From positions 62,001-126,000 of the forward strand of contig NZNV01000008.1 in NCBI GenBank assembly GCA_002695025.1: a stretch of 64,000 bases of DNA. The letters run 5' to 3'. This document shows positions 27,142-36,017 of the stretch, piece by piece. A model generated the notes under the pieces. The model saw only the letters and a list, made by a program, of their open reading frames with translations. It did not search any database and was not told the origin of the DNA. The stretch comes from Owenweeksia sp. (lineage in GTDB: Bacteria; Bacteroidota; Bacteroidia; Flavobacteriales; Schleiferiaceae). Every line of letters starts with the position of its first letter. Position 1 is the stretch's first letter. A program made the translations under genes and the position numbers.

Positions 27142-28128
27142 ATGAAACCGTATCGAATAATCGGGCAAGGCCTGGCCGGAACCATACTTTCCATGGAAAT
27201 GGAAAACCGCGGAATTCCCCATAGGATAATTGATGAGCCGCAACTCTCCGCTTCCTCACGGGTTGCCGCAGGCCTCGTAAACCCCGTGGTTTTAAAAAGG
27301 CTGCGCCTGGTGTATGAGGCAAACCTTTTTTACCAGGCTCTTCCCGGATTTTACCGGAAATGGGAACAAAAGATTGACACATCTTTTTTACACTCCGCTT
27401 CTATCCAACATATTTTCCAAAGTCAGGGAGAGCAAAACGCATGGCTTGAAAAGTCTGAGAACCCAGCCTTTCAACCTTTTTTGGGCGAGGTGATCAGGAA
27501 TAACGATCCCTCTATTCAAGCTCCTTACGGCTTGGGCCAAACTCAGAATACTTATTGGCTGGATACCTCAACCTTGCTGGATGAATACCGGTCATACCTT
27601 ATGGCAAAGGATCGTTACGAAAACGGTAAAGTCCATACAGATCAGGCAAACGAGCATGATATCTGGTGCACCGGCCATTTATTCAGACAAACAGGCCTTC
27701 CAGAGAATATTTTCACCCCCACCCGAGGGGAATTGCTTCTTATCCACGCTGAGGAGCTTAAATTCCAAAATATTATTCATGCAGGGGTATTTATACTTCC
27801 GGTAGGTAATGATCTGTTTAAGGTCGGATCAACCTATGCATGGGATAATCTCAGCGATACTCCCACTGACAAAGGGCGTAAAAGCCTGGAAAGCGAATTG
27901 AAAAAAATATTCAGGGGCAATTATTCTGTAGTGGAGCATTGGGCCGGTGTACGTCCTAACATCCGCGATCGTAAGCCCATTATTGGGAAATGGCAACAAT
28001 CCTATATTTTTAACGGTTTGGGTTCAAGAGGAACCATGTTAGGTCCGCGCTTAGCCGGTATTTTCCTTGATTTTTTAACGGAGCAAAAGCCTATTCCGGC
28101 AGAGTACGATATCTCACGCTTTATTTAA
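27142..28128 (+). CDS. FAD-dependent oxidoreductase (DAO family)
   Basis: A 328-residue flavoprotein of the D-amino-acid oxidase / glycine oxidase group. The N-terminal dinucleotide fold carries GQGLAGT (residues 8-14), then SRVAAGLVNPV, which fits DAO members. The C-terminal FAD region (AGVRPNIRDRKPIIGK, FNGLGSRGTMLGP) is also typical. The substrate is unknown; MnmC C-domain and ThiO are the nearest analogues. The start at 27142 is used because the upstream in-frame start at 27112 lies inside the gldN terminator. Its last 8 nt overlap the convergent DUF983 gene. Confidence 0.84.
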   Translation: MKPYRIIGQGLAGTILSMEMENRGIPHRIIDEPQLSASSRVAAGLVNPVVLKRLRLVYEANLFYQALPGFYRKWEQKIDTSFLHSASIQHIFQSQGEQNAWLEKSENPAFQPFLGEVIRNNDPSIQAPYGLGQTQNTYWLDTSTLLDEYRSYLMAKDRYENGKVHTDQANEHDIWCTGHLFRQTGLPENIFTPTRGELLLIHAEELKFQNIIHAGVFILPVGNDLFKVGSTYAWDNLSDTPTDKGRKSLESELKKIFRGNYSVVEHWAGVRPNIRDRKPIIGKWQQSYIFNGLGSRGTMLGPRLAGIFLDFLTEQKPIPAEYDISRFI

Positions 28129-28519
28129 ACTTCTCTCCCCTCTTATTGGGCTCATATTTTACAAATACATTTAACCAGGTGATCCTGGCCAGGCGAAATA
28201 TAAGAGGAGAACCAATCACCAAAAGTATGCCCAGCACCGTTACAATATCCCCTACCGAAGGTTCATAAATCCAGTTCATGATAATATAAGTAGCTATAAA
28301 CACAGCCACCGTATAACCATAACTTACGTACATGGCCCCATAAAAAAAGGCGGGCTCCACCTCATACCGAAAACCACAATGTGAACAGGTTTCCTTCATG
28401 GCAAACATCTTCCTGAGGTTATAAGGATTCCGGGACTCAAAAACCTCCCCTTTATGACAACGGGGACATTTAAAATTCAGAATGCTGTAGAGTTTAGATC
28501 CAACAGGAAGTATTTTCAT
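28121..28519 (-). CDS. DUF983 membrane protein
   Basis: A 132-residue protein with a zinc-ribbon-like N-terminus (CPRCHKGE at about 18-25, CSHCGFRYE at about 45-53) and two transmembrane helices. This matches DUF983, a widespread family of unknown function. It overlaps the 3' end of the oxidoreductase gene tail to tail and is divergent from the ABC-F gene 26 nt away. Confidence 0.87.
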   Translation of the reverse strand: MKILPVGSKLYSILNFKCPRCHKGEVFESRNPYNLRKMFAMKETCSHCGFRYEVEPAFFYGAMYVSYGYTVAVFIATYIIMNWIYEPSVGDIVTVLGILLVIGSPLIFRLARITWLNVFVKYEPNKRGEKFK

Positions 28520-28530
28520 CGTAAGCCAAT

Positions 28531-28538
28531 TACTTTTG
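28531..28538 (+). promoter_or_regulatory. Candidate -7 box of the ABC-F gene
   Basis: TActTTTG matches the -7 consensus and ends only 7 nt before the ABC-F ATG, predicting a nearly leaderless mRNA. No convincing -33 box is seen. Confidence 0.32.
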
Positions 28539-28545
28539 CAAATCT

Positions 28546-30501
28546 ATGATAGGAATACAGAACATAAAATTACAGTATAACGACCGGGTTATTTTTGGAG
28601 GAGTTTCCTTTTTGATAAACCCCGGTGAAAAAATCGGACTGGTAGGAAGTAATGGCGCAGGTAAGTCCACGCTTCTAAAAGTAGTTACAGGCGAGGTATC
28701 GGCAGACTTCGGTGAAATATCCAAGCCCAAGGACTCACGCATTGGGTATCTGCCGCAGGAACTGCCTCTTTATGACGGCCGTACCGTTTGGGAAGAAGCC
28801 GAGTCTGCCCTGAGTTCCATCAAAAAGATTGAAAAGCAACTGGACTACATTAATGAGCAGCTAGCCACGCGAGAGGATTATGAGAGCGAAAGCTATTTAA
28901 AGCTGATCGAAGACCTGAACCATCTTACCGAACGCTTTAACCTGGAAGGTGGTTATACGTATCATGGCAGCCTCGAAAAGATCCTGACGGGTTTGGGTTT
29001 TAAACCTGAGGATTTCAGCCGGCAAACCACGGAATTCAGCGGTGGATGGAGAATGCGTATTGAGTTGGCCAAGCTCTTGTTACAGCCTCATGATCTTTTG
29101 CTACTGGACGAACCTACCAACCACCTGGATATCCATTCTATTGTGTGGCTGGAAGAATTCCTGCAACAGTATGAAGGCGCCATCCTGATGGTTTCACACG
29201 ACCGCACTTTCCTCGACAATATTACCACACGAACTGTAGAGGTGGTTAAAGGAAAAGTATTTGACTACCCGGTTTCCTATTCACGCTTTGTAGAGTTGCG
29301 GGCCGAACGCAGGGAACAGCAGATGCAGGCCCTCAAGAACCAGGAGAAGGAAATAAAGCACACAGAACAACTCATTGAAAAATTCCGGTATAAGGCCAGT
29401 AAGGCTTCCTTTGCACAGAACCTGATCAAGAAGCTGGATAATATGGACCGCATAGAGATCGATGAGGACGATGCCCGTAAGATCCATTTTCGCTTCCCCC
29501 CTGCTCCACGCTCCGGTAAAGTGGTGCTTAAGGCTAATCACGTAGGTAAAAAATACGGGGAAAGGACCATCTTCAAAAACGTGGACCTTGAGTTAGAGCG
29601 CCATGATCGGGTGGCCTTTGTAGGTCAGAATGGTCAGGGAAAGTCAACCCTTGTAAAGATCATAACCGAACATTTGCAGCACGAAGGCAAAATGGATATT
29701 GGCCACAATGTAGATATCGGGTATTATGCACAGGAGCAGGCCAAAACACTGGCAGGTAGCAAAACACTGTTAGAGACCATTGAAGATGCTGCCCCTGAAG
29801 ATCTCCGAAAAAGAGCACGGGATTACCTGGGAGCATTCCTTTTCAGTGGTGAGGATGTAGATAAAAAGGTAAGTGTGCTTTCCGGAGGTGAAAAAGGGCG
29901 CCTGGCCTTGTGCAAGCTTCTGTTACATCCCCACAACCTCCTGGTAATGGATGAGCCCACCAACCACCTGGACATGCGGAGCAAGGAAATGCTGAAGAAT
30001 GCATTGCTGGAGTTTGATGGTACCTTGTTGGTCGTTTCGCACGATCGTCATTTTCTGCAGGGCCTTACCAACAAGATCTATGAATTCAGGGAAGGTAAGG
30101 TAAAGCCCTTCCTGGGCTCCATTGATGAATACCTTGAAGCCCGAAAATTCGAAGACTTCAGGCAAGTAGAACAATCGGCTGCAAAATCACCGGAAAAAGA
30201 AAAAAAGAAAGCTGCCTCTCAGAATGATTATGAAGCCCGTAAGCAGCTTGAAAAAGACCTAAGAAAAGCAGAAAGTGAGGTACAAAGCCTGGAGGGTGAA
30301 ATTGAGAAACTCGAAAGCCAGCTCCAGCAACTGGATGAGAAGCTTCACGATCCCAAACAGTTCAAGGAGTTAAGCCAGGATCCTGATTTTTATGCCAATT
30401 ATGAGGCCGAAAAGGAAAAACTGGACAATCTTATGCAACAATGGGAAAAAGCCCAGAAGAAATGGGATAAGCTTTCCCGTGAAAAAGAAAGTATAGATTA
30501 A
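28546..30501 (+). CDS. ABC-F family ATPase
   Basis: A 651-residue soluble protein with two tandem ATP-binding cassettes and no membrane domain. Walker A is GSNGAGKST (first) and GQNGQGKST (second); the signatures are FSGGWRMRIELAKLL and LSGGEKGRLALCKLL, with DEPTNHLD in both cassettes. The C-terminal 110 residues form a charged coiled-coil as in Uup-type members. ABC-F proteins act on the ribosome; some give antibiotic resistance, but this housekeeping-like copy cannot be assigned to resistance. Its stop is directly adjacent to the stop of the convergent hydrolase gene. Confidence 0.94.
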   Translation: MIGIQNIKLQYNDRVIFGGVSFLINPGEKIGLVGSNGAGKSTLLKVVTGEVSADFGEISKPKDSRIGYLPQELPLYDGRTVWEEAESALSSIKKIEKQLDYINEQLATREDYESESYLKLIEDLNHLTERFNLEGGYTYHGSLEKILTGLGFKPEDFSRQTTEFSGGWRMRIELAKLLLQPHDLLLLDEPTNHLDIHSIVWLEEFLQQYEGAILMVSHDRTFLDNITTRTVEVVKGKVFDYPVSYSRFVELRAERREQQMQALKNQEKEIKHTEQLIEKFRYKASKASFAQNLIKKLDNMDRIEIDEDDARKIHFRFPPAPRSGKVVLKANHVGKKYGERTIFKNVDLELERHDRVAFVGQNGQGKSTLVKIITEHLQHEGKMDIGHNVDIGYYAQEQAKTLAGSKTLLETIEDAAPEDLRKRARDYLGAFLFSGEDVDKKVSVLSGGEKGRLALCKLLLHPHNLLVMDEPTNHLDMRSKEMLKNALLEFDGTLLVVSHDRHFLQGLTNKIYEFREGKVKPFLGSIDEYLEARKFEDFRQVEQSAAKSPEKEKKKAASQNDYEARKQLEKDLRKAESEVQSLEGEIEKLESQLQQLDEKLHDPKQFKELSQDPDFYANYEAEKEKLDNLMQQWEKAQKKWDKLSREKESID

Positions 30502-31914
30502 TTACAGCTTCGAAATATGGGCGGTGGCGGTATGATCTCCATTCCTGACTTTCAAAAGATAGATTCCTGGTGTAATGCCAGCGAGGGAAACCAATTCCTC
30601 ATTTTTCACGTGGGAATAGTGCTTTACAAGTTGCCCACCGACACCGTATATCCATAATTCCGCTTCGGTATTTTCCACGATACCCGTCAAGCGAATTTCA
30701 TTGGTAGCCGGGTTCGGGTAGCAATGCAACGTAAGTTGCCGGGTGTAATCTTCCAGGCGGACATACTGACAAGCAGTTTCGTAACTGGAAAAAAGGTCAA
30801 TCGCTCCTGAGAGAGCCGGAAGCACACACCCTCCGTGGGTAAATGCTCCTTTATTAATTGCACTTACATTAGCTCCATTGGCTGACATAGCCATGGCCGC
30901 ATCCAGTGAGTTCTGGAAAGCTACCTGTTCGTCCTGGGTACAATAATAAAGCTCCATAGGCACGCTGGGATTCCAGTCATAATTGTCATTCTTGATCAGT
31001 GCTTGCCACAAAGGATGACTTTTAGTGGTAGAAGCATTGGCAAAATTCTGCAGTACCGAATCCTGTATAAAGTCGTTGATCTTGGATGGAAGTTGGGCAT
31101 TCACCGAATCCATAGGATAAGTACCATCAAAATAGGGAGGTATGATCTGATCGTAAGGAGACTTCAGAATATCCGAATAATTGGTATACAGGTCACCGTA
31201 TACCCGGTTAAGGCCAAATAAAAGGTAACACACATAACCAGGATTGGAATAAGGTGCGTTGGAGAGAATAGACTGTGATTGCGAACCACTAAGGTTATAG
31301 GGTCCAGAGGCCGGGCCTGCCGCCAATACGTTAAACTCGCTGTACAAATTCTGGTCCTGTATATATTTCAGGGTTGCCATTGCAGCATGTCCACCCTGAG
31401 AATAGCCGGTTATAAAAACTTCTCCGTTCAGCGAAATAGTCAGCGAATCATTGATGTATTCCCGTACGGCCCTGATAAGGTCAATGGTAGCGGTAGCTTC
31501 ACTTTCTGCATGGAGATAAGGGTGAAGACCCGGGTTATCTCCCAGTCCCAAATAGTCGGGGCATACAGTTACCTTACCTGTGCTCGCCATAAGTTTGGGA
31601 ATTAAAGACTCCCCATTATTCCGGGAGGGCACATCCTCTTTTTTAAGTACGGTACCATGATTATAGGAGATCAACGGAAACTGATTGCAGGTGGTATTTA
31701 CTGGTATAACCATTGCCCCGCTCGCTACAGTCGGAGAACCATCAACATCTACCGTATTGTATGCGATCTTATAGATGTCTACATCAAATATAGCTTTGGG
31801 GCTTAACACTCCCAGTTGCGCTGACGTTGAGGTGCTCAGGTATTGAGCAGACACAAGTTTTTGGGCAGTTCCTGGAATGACTACAGCCAGGAAGAGAAGA
31901 ATAGAAAGCCTCAT
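30502..31914 (-). CDS. Secreted alpha/beta hydrolase with T9SS sorting domain
   Basis: A 470-residue extracellular enzyme. A signal peptide (residues about 1-23) is followed by a lipase-like alpha/beta hydrolase domain with the nucleophile elbow GYSQGG (Ser in the middle) and a C-terminal part with the conserved FTHGGC. The last about 75 residues form a type A T9SS C-terminal domain (YPNPATNEIRLTG, GQLVKHYSH, ITPGIYLLKVRNGDHTATAH). It is therefore a cargo of the secretion machine encoded by the gldKLMN operon. The substrate, lipid or other ester, is not known. Confidence 0.88.
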   Translation of the reverse strand: MRLSILLFLAVVIPGTAQKLVSAQYLSTSTSAQLGVLSPKAIFDVDIYKIAYNTVDVDGSPTVASGAMVIPVNTTCNQFPLISYNHGTVLKKEDVPSRNNGESLIPKLMASTGKVTVCPDYLGLGDNPGLHPYLHAESEATATIDLIRAVREYINDSLTISLNGEVFITGYSQGGHAAMATLKYIQDQNLYSEFNVLAAGPASGPYNLSGSQSQSILSNAPYSNPGYVCYLLFGLNRVYGDLYTNYSDILKSPYDQIIPPYFDGTYPMDSVNAQLPSKINDFIQDSVLQNFANASTTKSHPLWQALIKNDNYDWNPSVPMELYYCTQDEQVAFQNSLDAAMAMSANGANVSAINKGAFTHGGCVLPALSGAIDLFSSYETACQYVRLEDYTRQLTLHCYPNPATNEIRLTGIVENTEAELWIYGVGGQLVKHYSHVKNEELVSLAGITPGIYLLKVRNGDHTATAHISKL

Positions 31915-31952
31915 AACAGTTGATTTTGGCTTCCCAAGGTAACATAAAGAAA

Positions 31953-32474
31953 CTACTTCTCCGGTTTCAGCCAGCCGGAATACATTACATAGTTCCCCGC
32001 AATACGTTCAATTTCACCGGAAATCAGCTCCGGGGTAATATCTTTAACCTTCCTGGCCGGCACACCGGCATAAATAGAACCCGATTCAATACGGGTTCCT
32101 TCCAGCACCACAGCACCAGCAGCTACAATGGAGTCACTCTCCACCACACAACCGTCCATAACTATAGATCCCATTCCAATAAGCACATTATCATGAATGG
32201 TACATCCATGTACAATGGCATTATGGCCTATGGAAACATTATTTCCTATGTTGAGAGGATGCTTTTGGTAGGTACAATGCAGGGTGGCATTATCCTGAAC
32301 GTTTACCCGGTTACCCATGCGTATATAGTGTACATCTCCCCGAAGAACCGCTCCAAACCAGATGCTGCATTCATCACCCATGCTTACATCACCGATTATA
32401 GTACAGTTTTCTGCGGTAAAGCAGTTCTCCCCCATTTGAGGGGACTTTCCCTTTACGGGTTTAATAAGAGCCAT
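31953..32474 (-). CDS. Gamma-carbonic-anhydrase-like hexapeptide-repeat protein
   Basis: A 173-residue left-handed beta-helix protein of the gamma-CA/YrdA family. Hexapeptide repeats fill most of the sequence (IIGDVSMGDECSIWFGAVLR). The three metal His are visible: one in NATLHCTYQ and two in IGHNAIVHGCTI. Members may act as carbonic anhydrases or in other metal-dependent reactions; activity is unproven. It is divergent from the Nfu gene. Confidence 0.9.
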   Translation of the reverse strand: MALIKPVKGKSPQMGENCFTAENCTIIGDVSMGDECSIWFGAVLRGDVHYIRMGNRVNVQDNATLHCTYQKHPLNIGNNVSIGHNAIVHGCTIHDNVLIGMGSIVMDGCVVESDSIVAAGAVVLEGTRIESGSIYAGVPARKVKDITPELISGEIERIAGNYVMYSGWLKPEK

Positions 32475-32515
32475 TGAGCATATTTATATTATTCCCTACA
32501 AAAGTAATAAGGTTA

Positions 32516-32544
32516 TTGAAGCACTGGCATTAGCCCTATCTTTG
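32516..32544 (+). promoter_or_regulatory. Promoter of the Nfu gene
   Basis: TTG (32516-32518), 18 nt, TAtcTTTG (32537-32544). The exact -7 box lies 19 nt before the ATG at 32564. Confidence 0.45.
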
Positions 32545-32563
32545 CAAAAATTTTGCAATTGAT

Positions 32564-33193
32564 ATGGAAAGCACCTCCAAAATACCCGTGAGTATATATG
32601 CTGAGATGACCCCTAACCCGGCCGTTTTAAAATTTGTAGCCAACAAAAGGCTTATTGAAGCGGACAGTTACGAGTTCCGGAACATTGAAGAAGCAAAGTT
32701 TTCGCCACTGGCCACCAAATTGTTTCACTATCCCTTTGTAAAAGAGGTTTTTGTAAGTGGCAACTACCTGGCTATTACCAAGTATGATATTGTAGAATGG
32801 GATGACGTTACCCTGGAAATACGGGAGATGATCCGGGATTTCATCGCTTCCGGTGAGGTGGTGGTCAACGAAGGTCTGCTATCTCCTGACCATGATGCAG
32901 AAACTCCTATAGTACCCACGGCTTCGCACCCTGACGAAAAATCGCCCGGGGATTACCTGGAAATAGAGAAGAAAATTGCAGGGCTGCTGGATGAATATGT
33001 TAAACCAGCCGTTGAGCAGGACGGTGGAAACATCAAATTCCTCCAGTATGATGAAGGCACCGTAAAAGTACTATTACAGGGAGCCTGCTCCGGTTGTCCG
33101 TCTTCTACCATGACCCTCAAACAAGGGATCCAGAATTTATTGAATCAAATGCTACCTGGCCAGATTGATCAGGTGGTAGCCGTTAACGGCTGA
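32564..33193 (+). CDS. NifU-like iron-sulfur scaffold/carrier (Nfu)
   Basis: A 209-residue Nfu-type protein. An N-terminal Nfu domain (about 8-100; YAEMTPNPAVLKFVANKRL) precedes the C-terminal NifU domain (about 135-205) with the cluster-binding CxxC in LQGACSGCPSSTMTLKQGI. It hands 4Fe-4S clusters to apoproteins, for example MiaB encoded in this window. The last 25 nt overlap the convergent desaturase gene. Confidence 0.93.
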   Translation: MESTSKIPVSIYAEMTPNPAVLKFVANKRLIEADSYEFRNIEEAKFSPLATKLFHYPFVKEVFVSGNYLAITKYDIVEWDDVTLEIREMIRDFIASGEVVVNEGLLSPDHDAETPIVPTASHPDEKSPGDYLEIEKKIAGLLDEYVKPAVEQDGGNIKFLQYDEGTVKVLLQGACSGCPSSTMTLKQGIQNLLNQMLPGQIDQVVAVNG

Positions 33194-34290
33194 ACATTCC
33201 CGGGGCGCCTTCCCATCCTCAACAAGTAATCATTATGAGCTTTTAAGGCCTGCGAAAATTTGGTGTATTCGCGGTATGGGAGGTTAAACTCAGAAGCTGT
33301 TTGTTGTACAATCCTGGCAAGGGCCGGGTAGTGAACGTGACAAATATTCGGGAAAAGGTGATGTTCCACCTGGAAGTTCAAACCTCCCACAAACCAGCTG
33401 ATAAGCTTATTCTTACGGGCAAAGTTAGCGGTTGTCATCATCTGGTGTTCCATCCATTCATCATCCATTACTCCACTCTCCGGGATATCCATATTTTCTA
33501 CTCCTTCTACCATGTGGGCCAACTGGAATACATAGCTGAGAATAACGCTGGCGGTGAAATGCATCAGCACAAAACCAGCTACAACCCAGTACCAGGCCAC
33601 CGGGGTAAGCAGTATGGGCAGTACTATAAATAAACTGTAATAGACGGCCTTGGTAATAATGAGGATAATCCACTCGTTACGGATCTTGCGAAGGTTGCTT
33701 CCGGCTCCCCGCCTGTAATAGCGGATCAATTGTTTAAAGTCTTTGGCTACCACCCAGTTCAGGGTGAGGAGACCGTACACAAAAGGAGCATACCATTTTT
33801 GGTAACGGTGCATGGGTTTCCACTGCTGCGAAGGGTGCAAACGGATAAGACCGGCTGTTTCCATGTCCTCATCAAGGCCCTCAATATTTGTAAAAGTGTG
33901 ATGCAATATATTGTGTTGAATACGCCATGTAGCAGCATTCCCACTGATCAGGTAAATGGTGGAACCTATGATCTTATTAACAATGCGATTGCTGTGATAT
34001 GCCTCGTGAATGGCATCATGCATAACACCCATTCCGATACCGGCCATCCCGAAACCCATCAGTAAATAACAAACCAACACTATCCAGAAGCTCTGCCCCA
34101 GGGTAAGCATAATCGCAAAGGGAATAAAATACATGGCCAGCATACCTATGGTTTTCATTACCATTTTAGAATTGGCCTTGTTGGATATGTTGTTATCGCT
34201 GAAGTAAGCCCTCACCCGTTGGGTCAAGGTACTTCGGAATGAATCTTTACCTGGTCTTATAAACCTAACCTGCTTTCCGTCTTGGATCAT
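33169..34290 (-). CDS. Membrane fatty acid desaturase
   Basis: A 373-residue di-iron acyl-lipid or acyl-CoA desaturase. All three His boxes are present: [17 protein letters not shown], and [15 protein letters not shown] near the C-terminus. Several hydrophobic segments span the membrane. The QxxHH third box resembles front-end and linoleoyl-CoA desaturase-like members; regiospecificity is not deducible. It overlaps the Nfu gene by 25 nt tail to tail and is divergent from pgi. Confidence 0.9.
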   Translation of the reverse strand: MIQDGKQVRFIRPGKDSFRSTLTQRVRAYFSDNNISNKANSKMVMKTIGMLAMYFIPFAIMLTLGQSFWIVLVCYLLMGFGMAGIGMGVMHDAIHEAYHSNRIVNKIIGSTIYLISGNAATWRIQHNILHHTFTNIEGLDEDMETAGLIRLHPSQQWKPMHRYQKWYAPFVYGLLTLNWVVAKDFKQLIRYYRRGAGSNLRKIRNEWIILIITKAVYYSLFIVLPILLTPVAWYWVVAGFVLMHFTASVILSYVFQLAHMVEGVENMDIPESGVMDDEWMEHQMMTTANFARKNKLISWFVGGLNFQVEHHLFPNICHVHYPALARIVQQTASEFNLPYREYTKFSQALKAHNDYLLRMGRRPGNVQPLTATT

Positions 34291-34345
34291 TCTATCTTTC
34301 TATTATCAAAGTTTTGCAAATAACGGAACTTCTGGTTTCAAAATC

Positions 34346-34353
34346 TATTTTTG
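34346..34353 (+). promoter_or_regulatory. Candidate -7 box of pgi
   Basis: An exact TAttTTTG 17 nt before the pgi ATG; no -33 box at the normal spacing. Confidence 0.33.
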
Positions 34354-34370
34354 CCCAAAAGTGTTCCTAC

Positions 34371-36002
34371 ATGCTACCAAAAATCGACCCAACTTCCACT
34401 TCCGCCTGGCAGAAACTTGAACAACACCAAAGAGAAATGGCTGAAGAGAAAATGCGTAATTGGTTTATTAACGACCCTTTGCGCTTTAAGGAGTTCTCTA
34501 TGGAGTTTAACGATATTCTTTTTGATTTCTCCAAAAACCTTATTCAAAGAAAAACCCTAAAGCTCCTCCAATCGCTGTTTGACGAATGTGGCGTTCCCGA
34601 GGCCATAAAGGCACAATTTGCAGGAGAAAAGATCAACGAGACAGAAGGACGTGCTGTATTGCACACCGCTTTGAGGAACCGATCTGGTAAGCCTGTAATG
34701 GTCAATGGCAAAGATGTGATGCCGGAGGTGAAAAGTGTATTGCAGCATATGCAAGCCTTCTCGGATAAGGTGATCAGCGGAGAATGGAAAGGTTATACGG
34801 GTAAGCCTATCCGCCATGTTGTGAATATAGGTATTGGTGGATCAGACCTTGGTCCCTTGATGGTTTATGAAGCTTTAAAGCCCTACCACATTCCCCACAT
34901 CACCTGTCATTTTGTTTCTAATGTGGATGGTGCCCATATTATGGAGACGCTAAAAGACCTGAACCCTGAAACCACCCTTTTTATTATAGCTTCCAAAACC
35001 TTTACCACCCAGGAAACCATGACCAACGCACATACTGCCCGCCAGTGGTTCCTTCAAAGTGGTAAGGAGGAAGACATTGCCCGGCACTTTGTAGCCGTTT
35101 CCACCAATAGCGTCAAGGTAGCCGAATTTGGCATAGACACCTCCAATATGTTTATTTTCTGGGATTGGGTTGGCGGACGTTATTCCCTTTGGTCTTCCAT
35201 TGGCCTGTCCCTATGCATCGGCTTGGGTTTTGAGTCATTTGACCAACTGTTGCAGGGCGCTTATGAAATGGACGAGCATTTTCGTACTGCTCCCTTTCGA
35301 GAGAATGTTCCCATGCTCATGGCAGCCATAGGTATTTGGTACACCAATTTCTGGGACGCCCGTTCTGAAGCAATCCTGCCCTACAGCCAAAACCTCAACC
35401 GCTTTGCTGCCTATTTTCAACAGGGAAATATGGAAAGTAATGGGAAGTCGGTTGATCGTAACGGCCAGCCGGTCCATTACAATACCGGTCCCATTATATG
35501 GGGTGAACCGGGAACCAACGGGCAGCATGCCTTTTACCAGTTGATCCATCAGGGCACACATCTCATACCCTGTGATTTTATTGGTTTTGTAAACTCACAT
35601 TATACCGCTGGTGACCACCATCACAAGCTAATTGCCAATTTCTTTGCACAAACCGAAGCCCTTATGCGCGGCAAAACCCTGGAAGAGGTAAAAGCTTCCG
35701 AACCAAACCTGGATCCCTCGGTTTATCCGTTTAAAATATTCGATGGGAATAATCCTACGAATAGTATATTAGCCTTGGAATTGGATCAGAAAACGTTAGG
35801 TGCACTAATATGCTGTTATGAGCATAAAATATTTGTACAGGGGATAGTCTGGAACATTTTCTCTTACGATCAATGGGGGGTGGAATTAGGTAAACATCTG
35901 GCCAATAGAATACTGCCGGAACTTACCAATGAAAAACAAACCAAGGATCATGACAGTAGCACAAACGGACTGATCAACTTTTTTAAGAAAAAAAGGCTTT
36001 GA
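34371..36002 (+). CDS. pgi: Glucose-6-phosphate isomerase
   Basis: Glycolytic isomerase of glucose-6-phosphate and fructose-6-phosphate, 543 residues, normal length. Conserved blocks: [48 protein letters not shown] (family signature), [33 protein letters not shown] and the C-terminal [16 protein letters not shown]. The start at 34371 is preferred to 34314 because it lies just after a -7 box and gives the standard N-terminus. The hybrid kinase gene follows after 15 nt. Confidence 0.97.
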   Translation: MLPKIDPTSTSAWQKLEQHQREMAEEKMRNWFINDPLRFKEFSMEFNDILFDFSKNLIQRKTLKLLQSLFDECGVPEAIKAQFAGEKINETEGRAVLHTALRNRSGKPVMVNGKDVMPEVKSVLQHMQAFSDKVISGEWKGYTGKPIRHVVNIGIGGSDLGPLMVYEALKPYHIPHITCHFVSNVDGAHIMETLKDLNPETTLFIIASKTFTTQETMTNAHTARQWFLQSGKEEDIARHFVAVSTNSVKVAEFGIDTSNMFIFWDWVGGRYSLWSSIGLSLCIGLGFESFDQLLQGAYEMDEHFRTAPFRENVPMLMAAIGIWYTNFWDARSEAILPYSQNLNRFAAYFQQGNMESNGKSVDRNGQPVHYNTGPIIWGEPGTNGQHAFYQLIHQGTHLIPCDFIGFVNSHYTAGDHHHKLIANFFAQTEALMRGKTLEEVKASEPNLDPSVYPFKIFDGNNPTNSILALELDQKTLGALICCYEHKIFVQGIVWNIFSYDQWGVELGKHLANRILPELTNEKQTKDHDSSTNGLINFFKKKRL

Positions 36003-36017
36003 CCATTTAAATCCTAT

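Noticed and set aside
31920-32477. A 185-codon frame antisense to the hexapeptide-repeat protein
   Set aside because: It fully overlaps a clear gamma-carbonic-anhydrase family gene and has no domain.
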